Origin: Chaetomium olivaceum
Lineage: Eukaryota; Ascomycota; Sordariomycetes; Sordariales; Chaetomiaceae
Assembly (NCBI GenBank): GCA_039881045.1
Contig: JAYWVB010000034.1
Span: forward strand, 186,001-250,000
Length of the DNA stretch: 64,000 nucleotides
Direction of reading: 5' to 3'
Notes under the pieces: generated by a model
Database searches by the model: none
The model's input: the letters and a program-made list of their open reading frames with translations, nothing else
Told to the model about the DNA's origin: nothing
Shown here: piece by piece, positions 24,922 through 37,053 of the stretch
Position numbering within the stretch: the stretch's first letter is position 1
How the letters are laid out: the number at the start of each line of letters is the position of its first letter
Made by a program: the position numbers and the translations under genes

Positions 24922-27900
24922 ATGGCTGGCGCTGAACTGGTTCGCCCAGCGTTGGGCCAGATTGCCAAACTTGGGGCACTCTACGATGCCCGTACCGACA
25001 CCTTCGTATCTCATTCGCACTCAAACTCGCACTCGCACTCGCTGTTCAAGCACGAACCTCCTACGAATTCCGTGGCTATCCGCCTCTGCCGCTTCACAGA
25101 CGCCCGCACCGTCGAAGTCCGCACCTTCAAGGAGAAGTGCGCACAGCTTGGGGTCGACGTCGAGCTTGGAGCCAGCATCCTCGCCGGGCTCGTTAGTGTT
25201 GACGGATGTGCTCAATACCTCACCTCGCACAACACTATCCGCGATGCTCATACCTCCTTGAGGTACAATGTCACCACCGTTGATGAGGAGCTCATTCTCG
25301 CTGCCCCCGGGATCAAGGAACAATTCTCTACCCTCGACACCGACAGCGCTACTCATGTCGTAATCGGCATCCGCTGGGGTGCCAACTACATTGTCTGCCC
25401 CAACGACCCGGGCACTCCAGGGGCCTTGGCTGTCCAGCAACTTGGCCAGATACTCAGTTATGCAACCCCTGGCTGCTTGGAAGAACCAGTCGGCACCCCC
25501 GAGGAACAAGGCGGCTTTGGTTGGTCGGAAGTGTCAATTTTCGGTGACATCCTACCAGAGAGCATGCCAACTGTTGGCAACCCCCCCTCTCAGACTGCTC
25601 GGGGCTTCATCAAACATCTTCACCAACTCATCTCTGCCACCAACGACGCCAAGGGCACGCCAATTCAGTACACACTTCTGCCCCTGCCGGTTTTGAGATA
25701 CTTCCGACTTTTGGATGTCAGGGCCAATCTCACTGTCCATCCGTCAAACACGGACAGCCTGGAGCGCTTCATGCAACATTTTGATGATGCTTACGCCGCG
25801 AGGGTGACACTTCAACGTTATGTATCGAGGTGTCAGCAATACCCAAACGTCGTACCTCCCCATCACATCCGAGATGTCCAAGAGAAACTCCGCACGTTTA
25901 TCGCTGCCAACAAGGCGCTGCGGGTGAAGCTTGGGGAGACCCTCCGAGAATCACGTTCCACCGGCGTCAACCCTGACTGTCTTGGGCAGCTTCTCAGTGA
26001 CTTCCACGCACAAGAGACCCCATCATTTGAAATTCGTTCCTTGGCCGCATTGACAACCAAGATGGACTTTGTCGAAGAGATCACGGAAGAGGGATCGCAA
26101 TATGTCGGGTTTCAGGACTGCACTTTGGATTCCGTGCTTGCACGGAACCTTCACGATGATGTTTACATTCTGTATTTCACCGATGCCATACGGAGAACCT
26201 CAGAAGTTTGGAGAGATACTCGAAAAGTGTTCTCCGAATTGCTCAAAGATGATCGGCTGAAAACGGTCGTGGCGGTCGATTGCGATGCACTTGGCCAGTC
26301 TCTGGAGAGGCCTTACATTTCCCATCTTCGTCATCGCCGAATGCTCGTCGAAGATCTCCTTGAACACAGAAAGGTCCTGGCAGCTAACTGTGTCATGCAA
26401 CAAAACGCTGATTCCCTTGACGCCACAGTTACAAGCAAGCCTTTGCAACGCCGCGCTGTTCGCGTTCCATGTCCCTATCCCCTCTGCGATAGAACACTGC
26501 CCTGTAATTGGATCTGCGCCACTTGCCAGTCGCCCGTCGAATACGGCTACGTTGACGAACAGCTGTATTGCGACTGCGGGGCCACCTCGTTCGACCGCTG
26601 GACTTTCAGGTGTAATGATCCTACCCATGGTTCAACATGGGCCGATTATGACAAGCAGGTGCTCCACGGCCGACTGAAGGATCTCGAACCTTTTGAGGAT
26701 CTCAACATCCTGATTCTTGGAGAAACTGGTGTCGGGAAGTCAACTTGGATCAACGCCTTTGTTAATTACCTCACTTATGACTCCCTCGACGATGCAATCC
26801 AGGCTGGAGGATTAGAGTGCTTGATCCCCTGTTCCTTCAGCACGCAGCTGAGAGACCCCAACGACCCACAGGGCCGATTCGTTCAGAAGGACATCAAGGT
26901 TGGGAAGAGCCGGTTCGAGAACGATGGAGCGCGCGGTCAGTCGGCCACCCAGTGCACGGCAGTCTACGGCGTGACGATCGGAAAGACCAGGGTCCGCCTC
27001 ATTGACACCCCGGGATTGGAGACACGAGAGGTTTGGAGCAAGATAACCGGAACATGGCCGACATTCTGAAGGTTCTCCGCAGCTATGACAAGCTTCACGG
27101 CATCTTGGTCTTGCTGAAACCGAACGCTGCGCGCCTGACTGTCATGTTCAGGTTCTGTATTAAGCAGCTTCTGACGCAACTGCATCGTAACGCGGCCAAC
27201 AACATTGTCTTTGGGTTCACCACACACGGGGCTCCAACTACACACCGGGTGACACTTTCAAGCCCCTGGAAACCCTTTTGACAGAATACAAGCAAGTGCA
27301 AATGGGGCTGTTCGAGCACAACGTGTACTGCTTCGACTCAGAAAGCTTTCGGTATCTTGCTGCGCGCCAAAAGGGTATTGACATGGGCCTCCCAGAAGAT
27401 AATAGGCGGAGTTGGAGCCGTTCGGTGACGGAGTCTAAGCGTTTCTTGGAGCACATCCGGGGCCTCACTCCTCACCAAGTTCGAAGCACCATCAACCTCA
27501 ACGAAACCCGCGATATGATCGTGAGGTTGACAGAGCCGATGGCCTTGATTGCTCAGAAGATCCAGACCAGCATCGCAATCAACAACGACCAGGTGAAGGC
27601 GCTGCACAGTACAGAGTTGTCCCGCAGCGAGTTGGAGAAGTGCCTCTACGTCCAGCGAGAGACGGTCGAGTCGTACGAGGTGGGCAGGCCACGCACCGTC
27701 TGTACACACGGAGACTGCGTTGAGGTCCGGAATGATTTTGCTGGTCGCGATGAAACCGTCATTGTTTACAAAACGATGTGCCACAAGCCATGCCATCTCG
27801 GCAACGAGGTCAAGCGTAACCAAAAAGGAGACGAAGCACTACGGAAATGCAGATCCATGGATGACAAGGGATTCTGCACCGGATGCACCCATAATTATCT

Positions 27901-28669
27901 GGACCACATGCACATTTACTATGATTACCGGTCCCTGACTTACCGGCACGAAAACAAGGACGTGAGCCGAGAGCTGATCAAGCACGCTTCGGACATTGAA
28001 CTCCAACAAGCGGCCATCCGGCTCAGGGAGACGGCCATCGCGGAGTTCAGGCTTGAACATACGCAGGTGCAAGAAGCAGCCATCCAGTTCGGCTTTTTCC
28101 TGAAGCGCCACGCCATTGAGCCTTACAACGACGCCACGATAGAATACGTCGACCACCTCATTCAACAAGAGAAGCTTAAAGTCAAGAGTGGCGGGAAGAA
28201 ACAGGCGCTCAGCATGCTGGAGAAATACAAGGCGGAGCACTTGCAGAAGGTGGACGCACTTACTCGGGCCATGGCGCGCGGCGAGACCGACATGGTTCTC
28301 GACGACCAAGGGGCGCGTCAGCTCGTCGACAGCCTGTATGGTCTGCCTCATTTTGGCAAAGACCTGCAAAAGATTGTCCGGGTCAACGAGATGGCAGCGG
28401 ACGCAGTCTTCAGGGAGAAGTCTTGCAATGTCTCGGCTGGTCGGCACTGGGGCCGAACAGAACGGCCGCGCGTGAGGCAAGGGAGTGTCCGCGGCCAGCC
28501 CGACAAGCCGTTCTACTCGACGACAGCGCAGAGCCCTGCGACAACGGGCCACGCCAGGGCTCCCCAGGAGAATGCGCACCGCCCTCAGAACCAACCTCAG
28601 GGTCTTTGGGATACATGGGTTCGCGATAAGACAGCGAAGGTCGTCAAGTATTTCTCGGTCTGGAAGTGA
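24922..28669 (+). CDS. SNTX-like domain plus P-loop GTPase protein, two frame breaks
   Basis: Intronless gene of about 1,249 codons if two missing bases are counted. The first 250 residues (LGALYDARTDTF, GASILAGLVSVDG) resemble the N-terminal domain of stonustoxin/SNTX-like proteins, a MACPF/CDC-related group; in fungi such domains lie in large intracellular proteins and need not be toxic. A Cys-rich region (about 515-575) precedes the GTPase domain, with P-loop GETGVGKSTW near 26720-26750 and a DTPG switch. After it come a second Cys/His-rich block (about 27700-27940) and a Gln/Glu-rich coiled coil. Breaks lie at 27018-27019 (one G short beside DTPGL) and about 27219-27226. The domain mix suggests an immune-type or membrane-remodelling GTPase; this is inference. 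Confidence 0.7.
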
Positions 28670-29433
28670 TGAATGAGATGAGGGAGATACCATCTGCGGT
28701 TTTCTTCTCATACCCAACGTTGGAATATGTAATTAGAGGCGTTGAAGTGGTTCGTGTCTGGAAAGTCTGAGGTAGTTGTGGCGCGTCATTTGTTCGCTCA
28801 CGCACGCCAAAGCCCTTTGTCCCATGTAAATACAGCCGGTGAGTGGCTGCGGCGGTGAAGCATCCGGTATCCGATGCCCGGCCCCTACGGACTTTAGCCC
28901 CTAGAAGGATGTCCGGAGTTGGGATTGGAGCTGCAGTCTGGGGGAGGCTCGTCACGTGTAGGGTTGGGACTACTGATACGCCGGCTCGCGTCTGGTCGGA
29001 GCGGAAGACACGTGGGGAACGCAAAGGGTTCACGATGTGTGATACTTTCTTCTTGCGAACTTGTGCTGCGCTCATGTTGCTGGTGTTGAAGGCTTACCGT
29101 AGAGGAAGTATTTGATTCGGGATTGTCTAGGAAAATACGCGTGAGTATTACCTAGGTAGGAAATCAGTGCAAGTTGTTCTCGTCCACAAAAGCGCCGAGC
29201 CCGTGAGAATAGCTCAGCTTACGGCCCCCAGGAAAATATGAGAGGTGCTATTTGTAGTTTCTTTTTCTTCTATTTTATGTTGCTTTTCCTCCTTCTTTCC
29301 TCTTTCTTTCCTCCTCTCCCCCGCTTTTCCATCCCATTTTTCTTATTTCTTAGGTTCTTATGTTACCCAAAATTTTGCATTTGTTCGAAGGATAATCCCG
29401 GATAATCCCACCTCTTTTGAAATGTTGGGATCT
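28670..29433. other. Intergenic, LINE target region
   Basis: No gene seen. The last part is T-rich and is the flank into which the LINE inserted. Confidence 0.6.
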
Positions 29434-29434
29434 T

Positions 29435-29447
29435 AATTGCGTGCAGT
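29435..29447. repeat. Target-site duplication, left copy
   Basis: AATTGCGTGCAGT, identical to 32366-32378; the two copies bracket the LINE insertion. One more T on the left also matches, but it merges with the TAA tail at the other end. Confidence 0.92.
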
Positions 29448-29513
29448 GGTGCTCGAGGTTGGGGGAGGGCATGGGCCGAGGCCAACCCAACCAGACGGCT
29501 GGGCCTGGAAAAG

Positions 29514-32184
29514 ATGGACAAGGAGAGGGTGAAGGCTGAATCAACGTTACTGTGCAAGGCTATGGGACTCACAGACCCGGGACCGAACGGGCTACTGGCC
29601 AGGATCCGAACAGTCGAGGGCCTTGACAGAGCTTTCGACAGCCTGGTTGGGTGGCTCACCTGGGTCGCAGGGGAAAGTACTCCGCGGAAGAAGGGAAGCT
29701 GCGGCTATAGCTCTCCTTGGTGGACTGCGGAGGTGCAACAGGCCGCCCGGGAGGCCCGGAGGGCAGAAAGGCTGGCGAAGGAGACTCGGGCAGAGTACTG
29801 TTGGGAGGAGCTCGGCGAAAGGCTCAAGGACCTTGCCAGAACAACGCGAGAAGCGCGGACGAGGGCTTGGAGGAACAATCTGCAGGACGCAAGCGAGGCA
29901 GAGAAGCCTGACCGGATCTGGAGACTGGAAAGATGGGCTAGGCTACGGAGCTTTTTGCCGCCCGAACCACCGAGGCTACCGGCATTTAAGGACTCGTCCG
30001 GGCGGGTAACAGCCGAAACGCATGATCAGAAGGCAAGCGCACTGGCCGAGAGGTTCTTCCCGGACCCTCCGGCCGACCTAACGGACGTGGAAGACCAAGC
30101 CTTCCTGGGCAGCTGGAACCCGGGCTTCGACGTCTCTCAGGCAGTGACACCGACCGAGGTCACGAAGGCAATAGGAGGAGCAAGCCCCTGGAAGGCGCCA
30201 GGGGAGGACCTGCTGCCGATGGGTCTACTGAAGGCGTGTGGAACATCACTGGCTGAAGTGCTCGCCGTATTAGTGACGAGATGCCTGGAACTGGGATGGT
30301 TTCCCAACCGCTTCAAAAGGGCAAGGACCGTAGTACTACCGAAGCCGGGAAAAGCACCGCCAGTGTATCAGACCCCGGGGGGATATAGGCCCATTGCGCT
30401 GCTGCCAACCCTAGGGAAGGTAATAGAGTCAGTGGTCGCCAAAAAGGTCACTCAAGCGGCAGAAGCCAACGGCCTGTTACCAGACGAACAGATGGGAAAC
30501 AGGGCACATCGCTCCACAGAGCTGGCTGTCCGGCTAGTAGTAGCCCAGGTCCAGGAGGCGTGGAGACAGAAGGCCGCGGCGTCCCTACTGCAACTCGACA
30601 TTTCAGGAGCCTTTGACACGGTCAACCACACCCGATTGCTAGCAACGCTGCGGGAAATGGGCTACCCGAGGTGGCTAGTCCTCTGGACGAAAGACTGGTT
30701 GACGGGCCGCGAGGCCACCCTCCTTTTTGACGGCAAGGCAGCGGCACCGACGGCAGTTCGGGCAGGGGTCCCCCAAGGCTCACCCCTTTCCCCTGTCCTC
30801 TTCATCCTCTACATTTCCTCACTATACAAGCAGCTAAAAGACGAACACCCTCACTTGGCTATAGCGGGGTTTGCGGATGACACCAACCTCATGGTATTTG
30901 GTCGTAACCCCGAGGCTAACGTCCGGCAACTAGAGGCGGCGTGGGAAACGTGTCTACGATGGGCCGACAGTCGGGGGATGAAGTTTGCCCCGGAAAAGAG
31001 CGAACTCATCCATTTCAACAAGGGACGACGGCAGTGGACAAACGAGCTAAACCTCACCAACCCAGGGGGGGGCACCAGCCCCGTCAGACCGACGGAGTCT
31101 GCCAGGTTCCTGGGAGTCTGGCTGGACCGGAAGCTCAACTGGAAAGCCCACCTTGCGGCGGTGGAAAAGAAAATGAAGACCCAGAGCTACGCACTGTCGA
31201 GAATAGCGGCGAAAACGTGGGGACTAGGGCTAGCCAAGGCGCGAGAAGTGTACACAAAGTGCATCCGGTCAGCGCTGGCCTATGGCGCATCGTCGTTCCA
31301 CATCCCCACGGACGTGGAAGGAGAGCCGGTAAGGAAAGGCATCACCGGGGCCCTCGGGAAGGTCCAGAACAAAAGCTTGCGGATTGTGGCGGGAGCCTTC
31401 AAAGCCACTCCCATTCGCAACCTCGAGACGGAGACGTGGGTGCCACCGTTAGACCTGTATTTCAACAAACGGCTTGCAGACTTTGAAACCAGACTCCAGC
31501 GAACCGACCTGGACGACGGCCAGGGCGGCAAGAGGACCGCAGGGGGGATCATTCTCACTGCCTGTCGCAAGATACAGCAGAGGCTCCGCCCGAGGAGCGG
31601 CAACAGGGGCCGGCCGCGAACCGTGGGACTGCAGGAGCCCACGGCAGTGGAGAAAGCCGCGAGCACGATCGCGCGCTGGACGGGGAGCCGCAGACACGGA
31701 CAGTGTGGTAGAGGACGCCTGGAGAGCGAGGTGGCTAAAGGAGCGGGACGGTAGAGCAATCACCAGACCGGCGGACGACTTTGACCATCAGCGAGAGACG
31801 CTATTCCGAGATGAAACGCTAAGACGGCACGACGGTCTCACCAAGGCGAGGAGTTCTCTGCTGGTCCAGATCCGAACGGGGGCAATAGGCCTACGGGACT
31901 TTCTGTTTACACGAGGAGTCCCAGAGATCCTAACGCCCGCCTGCCAGTGCGGCGAAGGACGGGAGACTGCCGAGCACCTGGTAGTGTGGTGTTTGGCCCC
32001 ACCGCTGACTCGAAGATGGGAGAGAACTGATATTCGAACGCGACGGGACTTTTACTCTGTTCTACACGGTATTGATCCTGCATCGGCACGGCTCGCGGGG
32101 AGGGTCCTGGAATGGCTAATGGACTCAGGGAGGCTGATGATGTTCAGTTTGGCCAGGAGGCTTGAGCTAGAAGCGGCGGCCTAG
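29514..32184 (+). pseudogene. LINE ORF2 fragment: reverse transcriptase and zinc knuckle
   Basis: Frame open from the truncation point; the ATG at 29514 is merely the first Met. RT blocks occur in order: LPKPGK, GGYRPIALLPTLGK, LLQLDISGAFDTVN, AGVPQGSPLSPVLF and the catalytic FADD (near 30871). The C terminus has a Cys-x-Cys...His...Cys knuckle (CQCGEGRETAEHLVVWC) and ends LARRLELE. The frame shifts once near 31680-31690, between IARWTG and ADTDSVVEDAW, so the fragment is split into 29514-31754 and an overlapping frame ending at 32184. Lacking endonuclease, it cannot move by itself. The second copy at 54.8-56.2 kb shows the same C-terminal order. Confidence 0.92.
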
Positions 32185-32198
32185 CACGCACCTCCCTC

Positions 32199-32216
32199 GG
32201 AGGCCAGGAGGCCTCC
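32199..32216 (+). other. LINE 3'-UTR hairpin
   Basis: GGAGGCC, loop AGGA, GGCCTCC: a perfect 7-bp stem 14 nt after the ORF2 stop, followed by TCTCTTT. The same stem with another loop follows ORF2 in the second LINE (54761-54781). Confidence 0.75.
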
Positions 32217-32365
32217 TCTCTTTGTATACGCAGGCTCACGCACATGTACTTTCCTTAACTGTCGGTATGGGTTTTTCATCCGGCCCGCGAGGGCGCGGTT
32301 TTCCTGTACATTAAATAGCTGAAGGTCCGGCACGCCTTAGGGCATAGCGGGGTATGAATAATAAT

Positions 32366-32378
32366 AATTGCGTGCAGT
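32366..32378. repeat. Target-site duplication, right copy
   Basis: AATTGCGTGCAGT, directly after the TAA tail of the LINE; pairs with 29435-29447. Confidence 0.92.
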
Positions 32379-33319
32379 CCTTTAAAGTCGTAGAACGATA
32401 GTGAAATCTGCGGTTCCCCGCGTATTTTATAACTCCAGTCACCTTGACCAACGGTGTCGCTTGTGTGTTATGAACCTGTGGTTCCGGCGCTGTACGACAC
32501 AGGATACGAATAAAGAACAGCAATAAGATGAATTGACTGTCTCCCATTTCCCCTCTGTAAACACAGCAAAACCGTGGCTGATAGAGTTTGAGAACCAAGC
32601 CCAGCCCGAGTCCACCCTTTGTCTCCCGGACCTGAGCCTCCTCCGAACGCCGCCCGGTTTATCCAAACCCGGGCCCCTGAACGGTTTCGGGGGTTCCACG
32701 CCCCCGTCTAAACGACTCAAGGCCGGTCTGGGCTCTCGACAGTTGGAAAGGCAACGCCAACACGTCGACTTCACCGCAGTCCCCATCGAGTCATGATGGG
32801 GTGGCAAGAAGATATACGCCGAGGGAACCGCGATTCCGGTTTCCAAACACCCGATGCATAACTGTCAAACATCATCGCCTAAGCCTTTTGGCCATGACAC
32901 CCTGCCGTCCCGAGGCGATGCGGATCCCAGGGGGCGGTTACACCGTGCTTGGCACCCCCAGTTACCGCTTTGGGAACGATCCTCCCGCACAGGCGCCAGC
33001 CCCTGACGGGTTATCCCTGCTTTGTTGATACCATGAAACTGACAACGTCCCGGAAAGCTGGAACTCTCCCCAGTCCAGGCTTACGACGGTCTCTCGACGG
33101 CTTTTTGCCTGGGCACTGCCCATTATGCCTCGTCGATCAGACGGTAAAAGCCATTTACGTCCTTGAGCCCTCCCTCTATTTCGGAGCCTTGCTCTCTTTC
33201 TCTTCTCTTCCCTCAACCAGGCCAAGATGACTTTAACCTGACGGCCTTTTGCACCTTGGCAACGGCCTCTTTTTTACTAATTATTTTCCATTCTTTTTGC
33301 TTCGTATAAGTTCGCGACG
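32379..33319. other. Intergenic, no gene seen
   Basis: Short frames only. It ends with the pyrimidine-rich leader of the Pro/Thr-rich membrane-protein gene. Confidence 0.55.
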
Positions 33320-34841
33320 ATGCTGGTCATCCGCGTTCTTTGGCTGCAGGCTGCCCTGGCGGCGGCCCAGCTTGTCAATCTGGATGGAGTTTTGGGAGGA
33401 GAAGGAGGAGATGGGCCGGAGACCTCGGTGATCGAGGAGCAGGGTGCAGCAGAAACTGGTGCACCGGGCGGGGTTGTGGGTGGTGTGGCGGACAACTTGG
33501 CTGGAGCAGCAGGCGGGCTGCTGGATCCCATCCTCGACCCTATCGTCGGACCGACAGGCCTGCTCGGCAACGAAGATGCCGCAGCGGTGACGACGGTTCC
33601 TGAGGATCAAGATACACCGGCTGCCACCGATGCGCCGGCTCCTAACCCGGAGCCGACCCAAGCGGATCCAACCCAAGCGGAGCCGACCCAGGAGCCTGAG
33701 GAGACAACAGCACCGGAGCCGACCTCAGAACCGGCGCCTGAACCCATCGCGGAGGTTACGACCCAGGAGCCCGCACAGCAAACTGAGCAAGTCCCGCCGG
33801 CCCCGACTGAAGATCAAGATCAGTCACCACCAGCGGATGAGCAGCAGCAACAGCCTGCCCCTGTTCCCGTCCCGGATGTTTCGACAGCGCCGGCGCAGGG
33901 ACCTGTCCCAGCGACCTCTGCGGCTGCAGCCCCAGCGTCATCGTCTGCAAACCCCGGCGTGGTTCCGGTCCCCAACCCGGTAGTCTCTTCTCCCGCGGGT
34001 GAATCTCAAGTTGCTGCACCCGCCCCGGCGCCAACCACCTCCAGCATCCCTTCCCGGCCTGCGCAGTCGTCCACCCCAGACCGACAACAGCAGAACCCGC
34101 AACCGGACACGCCGGAGCCCATCCCCACGCTCGTAACGGCCTCCGGGACAACCTTCATGTCCGTCTTCATCCCGCCATCCCCAACCGGCCGGTTGGCGGT
34201 GATCGACGGCGATGGCAACAATGTCGGCACACCTAACACCAACCCGCCCTCCGGAAACAACAACAACAACAACAACAACAACCAAAACACAAACACCCCC
34301 TAACCCCAACACGCCCCTTTCTGACACGGGCAAAACCACCACCGAGACCAGCGACACCGCCGCCCCGAACCCCAACGGCATCCAATCCACCACCTCCTCC
34401 CCCGAAATGCCCCTCGCCACCAAGATCGGCATCGGCGTCGGCGCCGGCGCCGGCACCATCCTAGTGACCGTGATCGTGGCCTTTGCGCTGTGGAAGCGGC
34501 GCATGGGCCGCGGCCCGCCGTCGTCGGCCGAGGCGGACAGTGAGCGCGGGTCGACGGGCAGGGGGACTCCGACGCCGCAGGAGAGGGCCAAGTTGGATTT
34601 TGAGAGTGAGCATGATGTGGCGGTGGACTTTGGGGGGTTCTTTAGGGGGAGGGGGGTGCCCGGTGGTGGGAGTTTGAAGGGGGTGGAGGGTCCGCGGGGA
34701 GGGATCGGGATGGTGGAAAGGGCGCCCGTGTTGCCGCCGGTGGCGATGCAGATCCCGCAGCAGCAGCAGCATCAGGTGGTGGCGGAGTTGGATGGTGGGG
34801 AGGTGCCGGCTTATAGGGGGGTTGTTGGTGTTGGGCGGTGA
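33320..34841 (+). CDS. Pro/Thr-rich single-pass membrane protein, one frame break
   Basis: Starts with a signal peptide (LVIRVLWLQAALAAAQ). A long Pro/Glu/Thr/Ala/Gln-rich region (about residues 90-300) contains imperfect PTQ/PEPT repeats, followed by an Asn run from an AAC repeat (34256-34280). The frame stops just after, but the next frame continues from the same place with Thr/Pro-rich sequence, one membrane helix (GIGVGAGAGTILVTVIVAFA) and the basic stop-transfer WKRRM, then a cytoplasmic tail. Removing one C from the C5 run at 34296-34300 joins the two into 507 codons. It resembles mucin-like fungal cell-surface sensors (WSC/Mid2-type layout) but lacks a recognisable WSC or Cys domain. 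Confidence 0.72.
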
Positions 34842-35150
34842 GAGAGAAAAGGTATGGGGTAGGGAAAGGGGGTTTGGTGAGACGGGAAGGAGGTGATGCT
34901 GGGAGCGTTGTAATCGGAAGGTAAGGCAAGCATAGGAAGAGGGCATACCGTTAAGGCGGGTATGGGTTTCTTTTGTCACTCATTATTGATATATAATTGT
35001 TATGGTCAAGCTACCTACATGGTTCTCACTTCTACCGCCACATGGAGTCAAAAGACAAGACTTAATCACTAGGTACGAAGGGGTCAAACTATCATACAAA
35101 TGACGCTATCTTTACCCGCCACTATTACAAAACATACCAATACCACCACC
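34842..35150. other. Convergent spacer
   Basis: 3' UTR region between the Pro/Thr-rich gene (+) and the conserved gene at 35151-35996 (-). No gene seen. Confidence 0.6.
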
Positions 35151-35996
35151 CTACTTTGAGTGTATCATCTGTGCAGCCCCAACTATTGCCTTGTTGCTTT
35201 TGCCATTCTGGCGAACCCAGTGAAGTCCCAGAGAAGTCATCACAACCATGAGTGTCCAACGGCCACCAAACTCTCCCGTCAGGCCAGCTCCCTGAAACTC
35301 CAGCGTGAATATGTGTTTCACATTCATGACATTGCGGAACGCGAGCTCGGCCACTATCTGGGTGTCGTCCGGGGTGGAAGAAGAAGAGGAAGAAGCGACC
35401 GGGGGGGTGGATGCCAGACGATAAAGCGTGTATCGATTCTGAGTCTCGTGGCCCCCAACATCCTTGCTTCCATTCGTCTTCCGCCATTCAAACTCTTCTC
35501 TCTGTTTCTTCTTCATGCCGACCTCGATCGCAAACCGAAAGGTCACGCCGTGCTCTTTGCCCGTGGAGGCGCGCAATATCTCGGTGCCCATGTCCCGCGG
35601 GTTCTTCTCCGTGTCCAGTGGTGGCAGTTTGATGGCCGTCTTAGGGTCGAACAACTTGATGAGATAGGGGATTGGGAGTTCGTCACCCGCAGCGGCGAGA
35701 ATGGGGTCTTTGGTGGTCGTCCCGTTTCGAAGATATAAGCCCTGCCCGAAGTGGAGAGGCCCTCGCGTGGTGTAACCGTAATGCACCTCGACGAGATAAA
35801 GAATGTCGCTCTCGTTAGCGCCGCAGAGTTTCTTGGTTTTCAATGCTTGAAGAATTCCCGAAAAGTTGCCATAGAGGTTCATGACTGGAGGGAAGGGGCG
35901 GTATCCCGAAAAGGCGGCGGTAGCCGGCAAGTCGATAGTTGACTGGTCCCACTCACTGCTTTCGGACAGTCGGTTTACTTTGTTGCAGTCAACCAT
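35151..35996 (-). CDS. Conserved fungal protein of unknown function, 281 residues
   Basis: The frame is open to 36158, but the likely start is the ATG at 35996 (MVDCNKVNRLSES), since the sequence upstream reads as untranslated, pyrimidine-rich DNA. The protein is globular with motifs LYLRNGTTTKDPILAAAGDE and RFAIEVGMKKKQREEFEW and a C-terminal block RWTLMVVMTSLGLHWVRQNG followed by KSNKAIVGAA. A Ser run interrupts the C-terminal third. The block with Trp-Thr-Leu-Met-Val-Val is familiar to me from unnamed filamentous-fungal proteins; a tubby/LURP-like beta-barrel is a weak guess only. No membrane segment or signal peptide is clear. Confidence 0.6.
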   Translation of the reverse strand: MVDCNKVNRLSESSEWDQSTIDLPATAAFSGYRPFPPVMNLYGNFSGILQALKTKKLCGANESDILYLVEVHYGYTTRGPLHFGQGLYLRNGTTTKDPILAAAGDELPIPYLIKLFDPKTAIKLPPLDTEKNPRDMGTEILRASTGKEHGVTFRFAIEVGMKKKQREEFEWRKTNGSKDVGGHETQNRYTLYRLASTPPVASSSSSSTPDDTQIVAELAFRNVMNVKHIFTLEFQGAGLTGEFGGRWTLMVVMTSLGLHWVRQNGKSNKAIVGAAQMIHSK

Positions 35997-37053
35997 CGTG
36001 ACTTCTCTCAGAGGTAGCAAAGTGTATAGGATAGAGAACCGGGTGGGAGGACTTGACCGTGAGCTGGGAGAGAACTGAGGGAAAAAGGTTGGAGAGGAGG
36101 GCGGAAAGCCATGTTTGCGCGAATATTCCGGGTAGAAGAAAAGCAAGGCGGACAGCATTCCCGATATAGTGGTCGGCGCCGGAAGGCTAGAAGCATCTGT
36201 AAGGGAAGATCAGGTGGTGTCCACCGTGGAGCTGTTGGCTGTCCTCCTTTAATTAGCCGGGGTGGTACAGCTAAGCTGGAAGCCAACTGCATATGGGCAA
36301 AGAGGACACCGTGATTCGGGTGTTCTCGGCTGACATCTCGATTTGGTCATAACAGAGAAAATGAAACAAGTTTTCAGAGACGGTGAAGATCGTTCCAGCC
36401 CCTTTCCCTGAGTTTCCTATCGCGTGGCTAGGTGTGTTAGCCGGCCACTGGTTCTCCCGTCCTCTTTTCAAGCACTTGGGCCGAAAGGCTACCTACCTAC
36501 AATGACATGGCCATGAATCCTGTGACTTAAACGGCATGAGCACCACCTATATGTGGCGGGTCCAACCTGGCATATACCCAACGATCCTTGGTTTAAATTG
36601 AGATAGGGGAAACAATCGTTGAGCGGAGCAAGAAATGAGCGACTACTGTTGTTTGATCACAAAAAACGCTAGACTCTAATAGATAGGTGTAGGTAAGGTA
36701 GGTAGATAGTTACCCGGGAAAAGAAATGAAGCCCAAAACCGAACCGAGCACAACCAATCTTTTCTAGAGCGCCCAATGACTTCTGTTTTTCGTTACTGTA
36801 ATCGGGGGTTCAATCAAAAAGATTTATTTGGAGACCGATTTTCTTTGTGTGTTGGGGAGAGGGGATGGCTGGTGGGCACTGTTGCCTAGCCCCGCGGAAT
36901 ATGGGTTGTTGGCTTGATTGGATGCAAGTTTGTCACCTCCTGATTCCAGTCGATTGCTCGCCCGATCGGTTTTTCCTACCCGTTGGTGCCCGTTCAGATT
37001 CAAGGGAATCAACAACCTCTACTTACTAGTGGGCCTTTTCAACCAGAATCAAC
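35997..37053. other. Divergent intergenic region
   Basis: Upstream of both the conserved minus-strand gene and the frameshifted plus-strand gene. AT-rich in places (36500-36800). No gene seen. Confidence 0.55.

Larger units (their letters stand above)
29448..32365 (+). mobile_element. 5'-truncated LINE (non-LTR retrotransposon), Tad-like
   Basis: An insertion of about 2.9 kb bracketed by a 13-bp direct duplication (AATTGCGTGCAGT) and ending in a short TAA-repeat tail (GAATAATAATAAT), as expected from target-primed reverse transcription. It carries the 3' part of ORF2 (linker, reverse transcriptase, C-terminal zinc knuckle) and a 181-nt 3' UTR with a hairpin. The apurinic-type endonuclease and any ORF1 are missing, so the copy is 5'-truncated. 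No TGG-to-TAG type decay is visible in the long RT frame, which suggests a fairly young insertion or escape from point-mutation defence. Confidence 0.93.

Noticed and set aside
27839..28717. 292-codon antisense frame
   Set aside because: Shadow of the GTPase gene C-terminal region; no motif and no promoter-side evidence.
29245..29345. Ser/Phe-rich short frame in the LINE left flank
   Set aside because: Simple T/C-rich DNA, not a gene.
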